Below are positions 60,952 to 64,000 of a stretch of 64,000 nucleotides of DNA, one piece after another (positions within the stretch are counted from its first letter, which is position 1; each line of letters begins with the position of its first letter). This DNA is from Parus major (lineage: Eukaryota > Chordata > Aves > Passeriformes > Paridae), in assembly GCF_001522545.3 (NCBI RefSeq), contig NC_031799.1, positions 29,433,450 through 29,497,449 on the forward strand, in the 5' to 3' direction. The notes under the pieces were generated by a model, which saw only the letters and a program-made list of their open reading frames with translations, was not told where the DNA came from and did no database searches. A program made the position numbers and the translations under genes.

Positions 60952-63803
60952 TTGAGACAGCCACCACTGCTACACTACTAGGTCCAGAATTTTGCCTTTA
61001 AGCAAGAAAATATGCAAGACACAGAATACCAGATTTCCATTCTCACTACTTAGCCGTGAGACTATTCTTCCTCTTTGTGCTAGTTGGAGGACATTAATTT
61101 GCACAGAACTATTTTAGTAATTTCTCTTTCCAAATCAATTAGTGTTTGTTTACTGTATTCCTTCACTCCTCAATCTGTATTCTGTAGGATTTCCAGCAAA
61201 CCTAAGAAAAGATTTGCATTCTAACAGACAATTTCAAGTGATTAATTTATACATACAAAAATTCATGCAAGAAAGACATAACTTGACTATTGCATTTGGA
61301 AAAAAGCAACCTACATGCATGGTAGCATGTAAAAATGAAAAATTTACTTAGTAACCATAACTACACTACATATACCTGTTTATAATGCTGATTCCAAATT
61401 GTTGAACAGCTGCCAACATTAAATACTCTTAAATTCAGGAATGTATGAGCCAACAACTGCATCAGCCAAACACACTTCTTATATTAGTCACTTAAATTTT
61501 GAGAAGCATTTTAAGAGTCAAGGTGATGGTTAAACATTATTATTAGGCAAAAAAATATTATTTGAATTTTAACAGATTATGCAGGATACTTCTTTATGTA
61601 CCCGTTTTATTTACAGCTGATAGTTCTAAAATAAGATTATTGCATCAGTAACATGGATTTCTTTGAAAATTAATGGGTATGTTATTCTATTGAAAGGGGT
61701 CTGTATCTGTTAGATTGTGTGGTTTTATATGTGGTGAATATGCACGATCACTGCACAAATGAGTGACAGTGCACTTTTGCAATTTGGTTGACACAAAAAC
61801 TCAAATGAATTGATGAAACTGAGTGTGAAGTCCTATCCAGTACTCAGTAAAACTTTACCATTTTGGACAGCTTCCTAGAATTGTTGTGTCATATAAGAAA
61901 CTTGCAGTAAGCCAGTTCCTCATGGTTTAAATATTACCTGCATGCCTTACCTTGGCTTTTCCTCACATTATCTCCTTTGCTTAATTTTTTTAGTTTTTCA
62001 TTTTTAGGTTTCTTTTCTACCTTACTTAATGAAAATTCACATTGGTCAATGTCACTGAGGTTAATACTTGAAAGCTCAGACACTACATAAATGTCCAACA
62101 TTTATCTAATGGCTGGCATACAGATTTTATTTTTTTTTTATAAGCACAGTTTGTGTTGGCACCTATGAGTTTTTCATTTATTAAGCACAGCAAAACTTGT
62201 AGCATGGAAAAACTTAATCAGAAATACATAAAAGAAAAAATAATATTCTATACTAAAAGCTGCGTACTAAAATCAGTAGACTGTAATTTATAGAAGGACT
62301 TAGCTTTTGCAAGTATCCTATTTATCTTATCAAATTGCATGACTTTTTTATATTATTGGTACTTGAGATTTTATATCTTTATTGCTTTTGCAGGTTATTG
62401 TACTTTTTCATCTGTGATTTGGCAAAAAACACATGCTCCTTTAGCCTAAGTAAAACACAAAGATTTTAATTCTTTAATTTAATAGCCTGCAAATGCATTT
62501 GTTATTAAATGTTTAGTGTCCATACCCTGCACCCAAGAAATAGTAAACTTATTAATTACTTAAGCAGAAGATCGTTTGAGGTGCTGGCAAGAAATTGTCA
62601 TATGGCCAAGTTACGGTATCTAAACTGCTTAGTCTAAAAAATGTGACACCTGTCTCACCTTCACTTTTCAGCCATCTCAGAAATTCTGTTGAGAAAATAA
62701 AGAGAAAATGAGTATTGTGACTGGATTGCTCCATATCTTGGATGTCACTGACTGTACATAGAAAACATCTACATCCTTAGAATTCCATCTTTGCACAAAA
62801 AACTGCAACTAACATATATTCTATATAAATTTAAAATTTTCTCTCATTGTAAGGAGCTGCATGGCAATAGTTTTATAAGAGCAAAATCAAAAGAAAAGAA
62901 TGTCAACTTCACAATTAAATGTAAACAAGATGCTGGCTTTGATGCAATTTTTTTGAAGGCTGGCATAGTAAATATGCTCAAGTAGAATGAAAGTGATTGA
63001 AGGGTATAAAGAATATTTTATGCTTTTTTTGCACGCTGTTTTGCAAAAACATCAGTATGTACTCATAAGTTAACAGTGCTGTAGGCTTGGGGAGACTAGG
63101 AAAAAATTGATAAGTTTTGTTTTACAGTCCATGAAAGTAAATAAAAAATAATAAAAAATCTATGAGGAAGTTGATGAACTTCTAAACCAGTATAGTTTTC
63201 TCCCTTTAAAAACAAACTACTATCCCCTATGTCAGCATCTCTAGGTTTGCTGTGTAGCATTAGATTACAAAAGGATTCTAATGTCATAAGGCAATTCAAG
63301 AGTTGTGGTATTTGATACACCTGAAGGTTTTATACAGGATTTTTTAAATGTCTGTTTTATTAATATATAAGGGTAAATTATTATTAAGCCCAAATACTTC
63401 ACTGGGAAACAGATCTGCTCCTATATATTTCTTGAGCCAGTAACTTAATTACTACAAAACACGTCCAACTTAGCTGCACCTAGACCAAGTTTCTGGGTCT
63501 ACTGTCTCTGAGAATTTAATATAGAATATTAAATTATAAACATACAAAATTATATATTAATAAATTATATTCATAATTTATAAAACAGATAATTTAATTA
63601 TTTAATAAGTTAATAATTTGTATGAAATAAATGTTATTTTATTCTTTATAAATATTTTATATAGAATCATAATAAATTATATTTATAATAAATTATAAAT
63701 CTATAAATTAAATAGAATATAGAATAGAAGAGAAAAAAGCATAGGCTGTTGAACAAAGGGGCCAGAACTAGAAATGTTACAGTCAGTCTTCTGTTGTGCC
63801 ATT
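60952..63803. other. AT-rich DNA without recognised genes
   Basis: No gene, RNA or transposon recognised. The last part (63520-63725) is an AT-rich low-complexity tract. Confidence 0.55.
63520..63725. repeat. AT-rich tract with TAAATTATA units
   Basis: About 200 bases nearly without G or C; units such as AATTATA and AATAAATTATA recur imperfectly. Confidence 0.85.
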
Positions 63804-64000
63804 GTCCTGGGGTGACTTTATGATACTGGTATCCCCAATCGTCTGGTTTATGTTATATATTAAGTTCTGTCCCTTTAAGACTGGCTTTGAGAGCAAGAGA
63901 GGGGGAAGAAGAAGCGCACAGTGTGTTAAGGAAAACATCACTCCCCCACATCCCGGCTCTGGACTGTGGTGTCTGCAGCACGGACAGACAGCGGGACAGA
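63804..64000 (+). mobile_element. LTR, 5' part, cut by the window edge
   Basis: It starts TGTCCTGGGGTGACTTTATG, a start I associate with songbird endogenous retrovirus LTRs of a family different from the ERVL-like copies above. GC content rises sharply from the AT tract just before it. A CCCTTTAAGACTGGC block (about 63872) and a purine-rich 'GAGAGGGGGAAGAAGAAG' block (63897-63914) follow. R, U5 and any retroviral interior lie beyond the window, so I cannot say whether this is solo or the 5' LTR of a longer provirus. Confidence 0.75.

Noticed and set aside
1..64000. CRISPR arrays, operons, ribosome binding sites or bacterial mobile elements
   Set aside because: None seen; the repeat content is that of a vertebrate nuclear genome.

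Overview
The window looks like nuclear DNA from a bird, most likely a songbird. The base composition is AT-rich, and the dispersed repeats are the typical avian pair: CR1 LINE fragments, usually 5'-truncated with an ATTCTRTG-type octamer tail, and solo LTRs of endogenous retroviruses. One LTR group starts TGTCCTGG, carries a TATATAAA box and a polyadenylation signal, and has the 'CTGTTCTTATCTCAA' region usual in avian ERVL-type LTRs. No bacterial, organellar or plasmid features are visible. Family assignments come from recognition, not from an alignment.

I find no convincing protein-coding host gene, exon, tRNA, rRNA or CpG-rich promoter. The open frames are short and either lie in CR1 copies, lie in LTRs, or fit chance expectation in AT-rich DNA. 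The only one worth a second look is a 170-codon minus-strand frame at 35319-35831. The window is best read as a gene desert or part of a very long intron.

Layout. 1-10.4 kb: unannotated AT-rich DNA with two solo LTRs (2778-3140 minus, 6137-6732 plus) and a 170-bp pyrimidine tract. 10.4-16.1 kb: two CR1 fragments on the minus strand, the second abutting a solo LTR. 16.1-22.2 kb: nearly repeat-free, apart from a TATA-rich palindromic tract. 22.2-28.9 kb: a repeat-dense island with an LTR-like element, a CR1 split by two solo LTRs in opposite orientations, and two further LTR-like elements. 28.9-39.1 kb: a long interval with only one probable ancient repeat relic and simple repeats. 39.1-45.6 kb: an intact-looking solo LTR, a decayed half copy of its family, a CR1 tail, a 12-bp purine minisatellite and an older CR1 ORF2 fragment. 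45.6-57.8 kb: sparse, with short CR1 pieces and several microsatellites. 57.9-60.95 kb: the longest CR1, keeping ORF1 and the endonuclease half of ORF2 but lacking most of the reverse transcriptase. 61-64 kb: AT-rich DNA, ending in the first 197 bp of another LTR cut by the window edge.

No genes work together here. What can be read is the history of insertions: nested elements, internal deletions and decayed copies give a relative order. I did not find a new biological system. The most useful leads are the nested CR1/LTR locus, the nearly 5'-complete CR1 with an internal deletion, an unfamiliar 517-bp LTR-like element at 28.3 kb, and the repeat-poor intervals.
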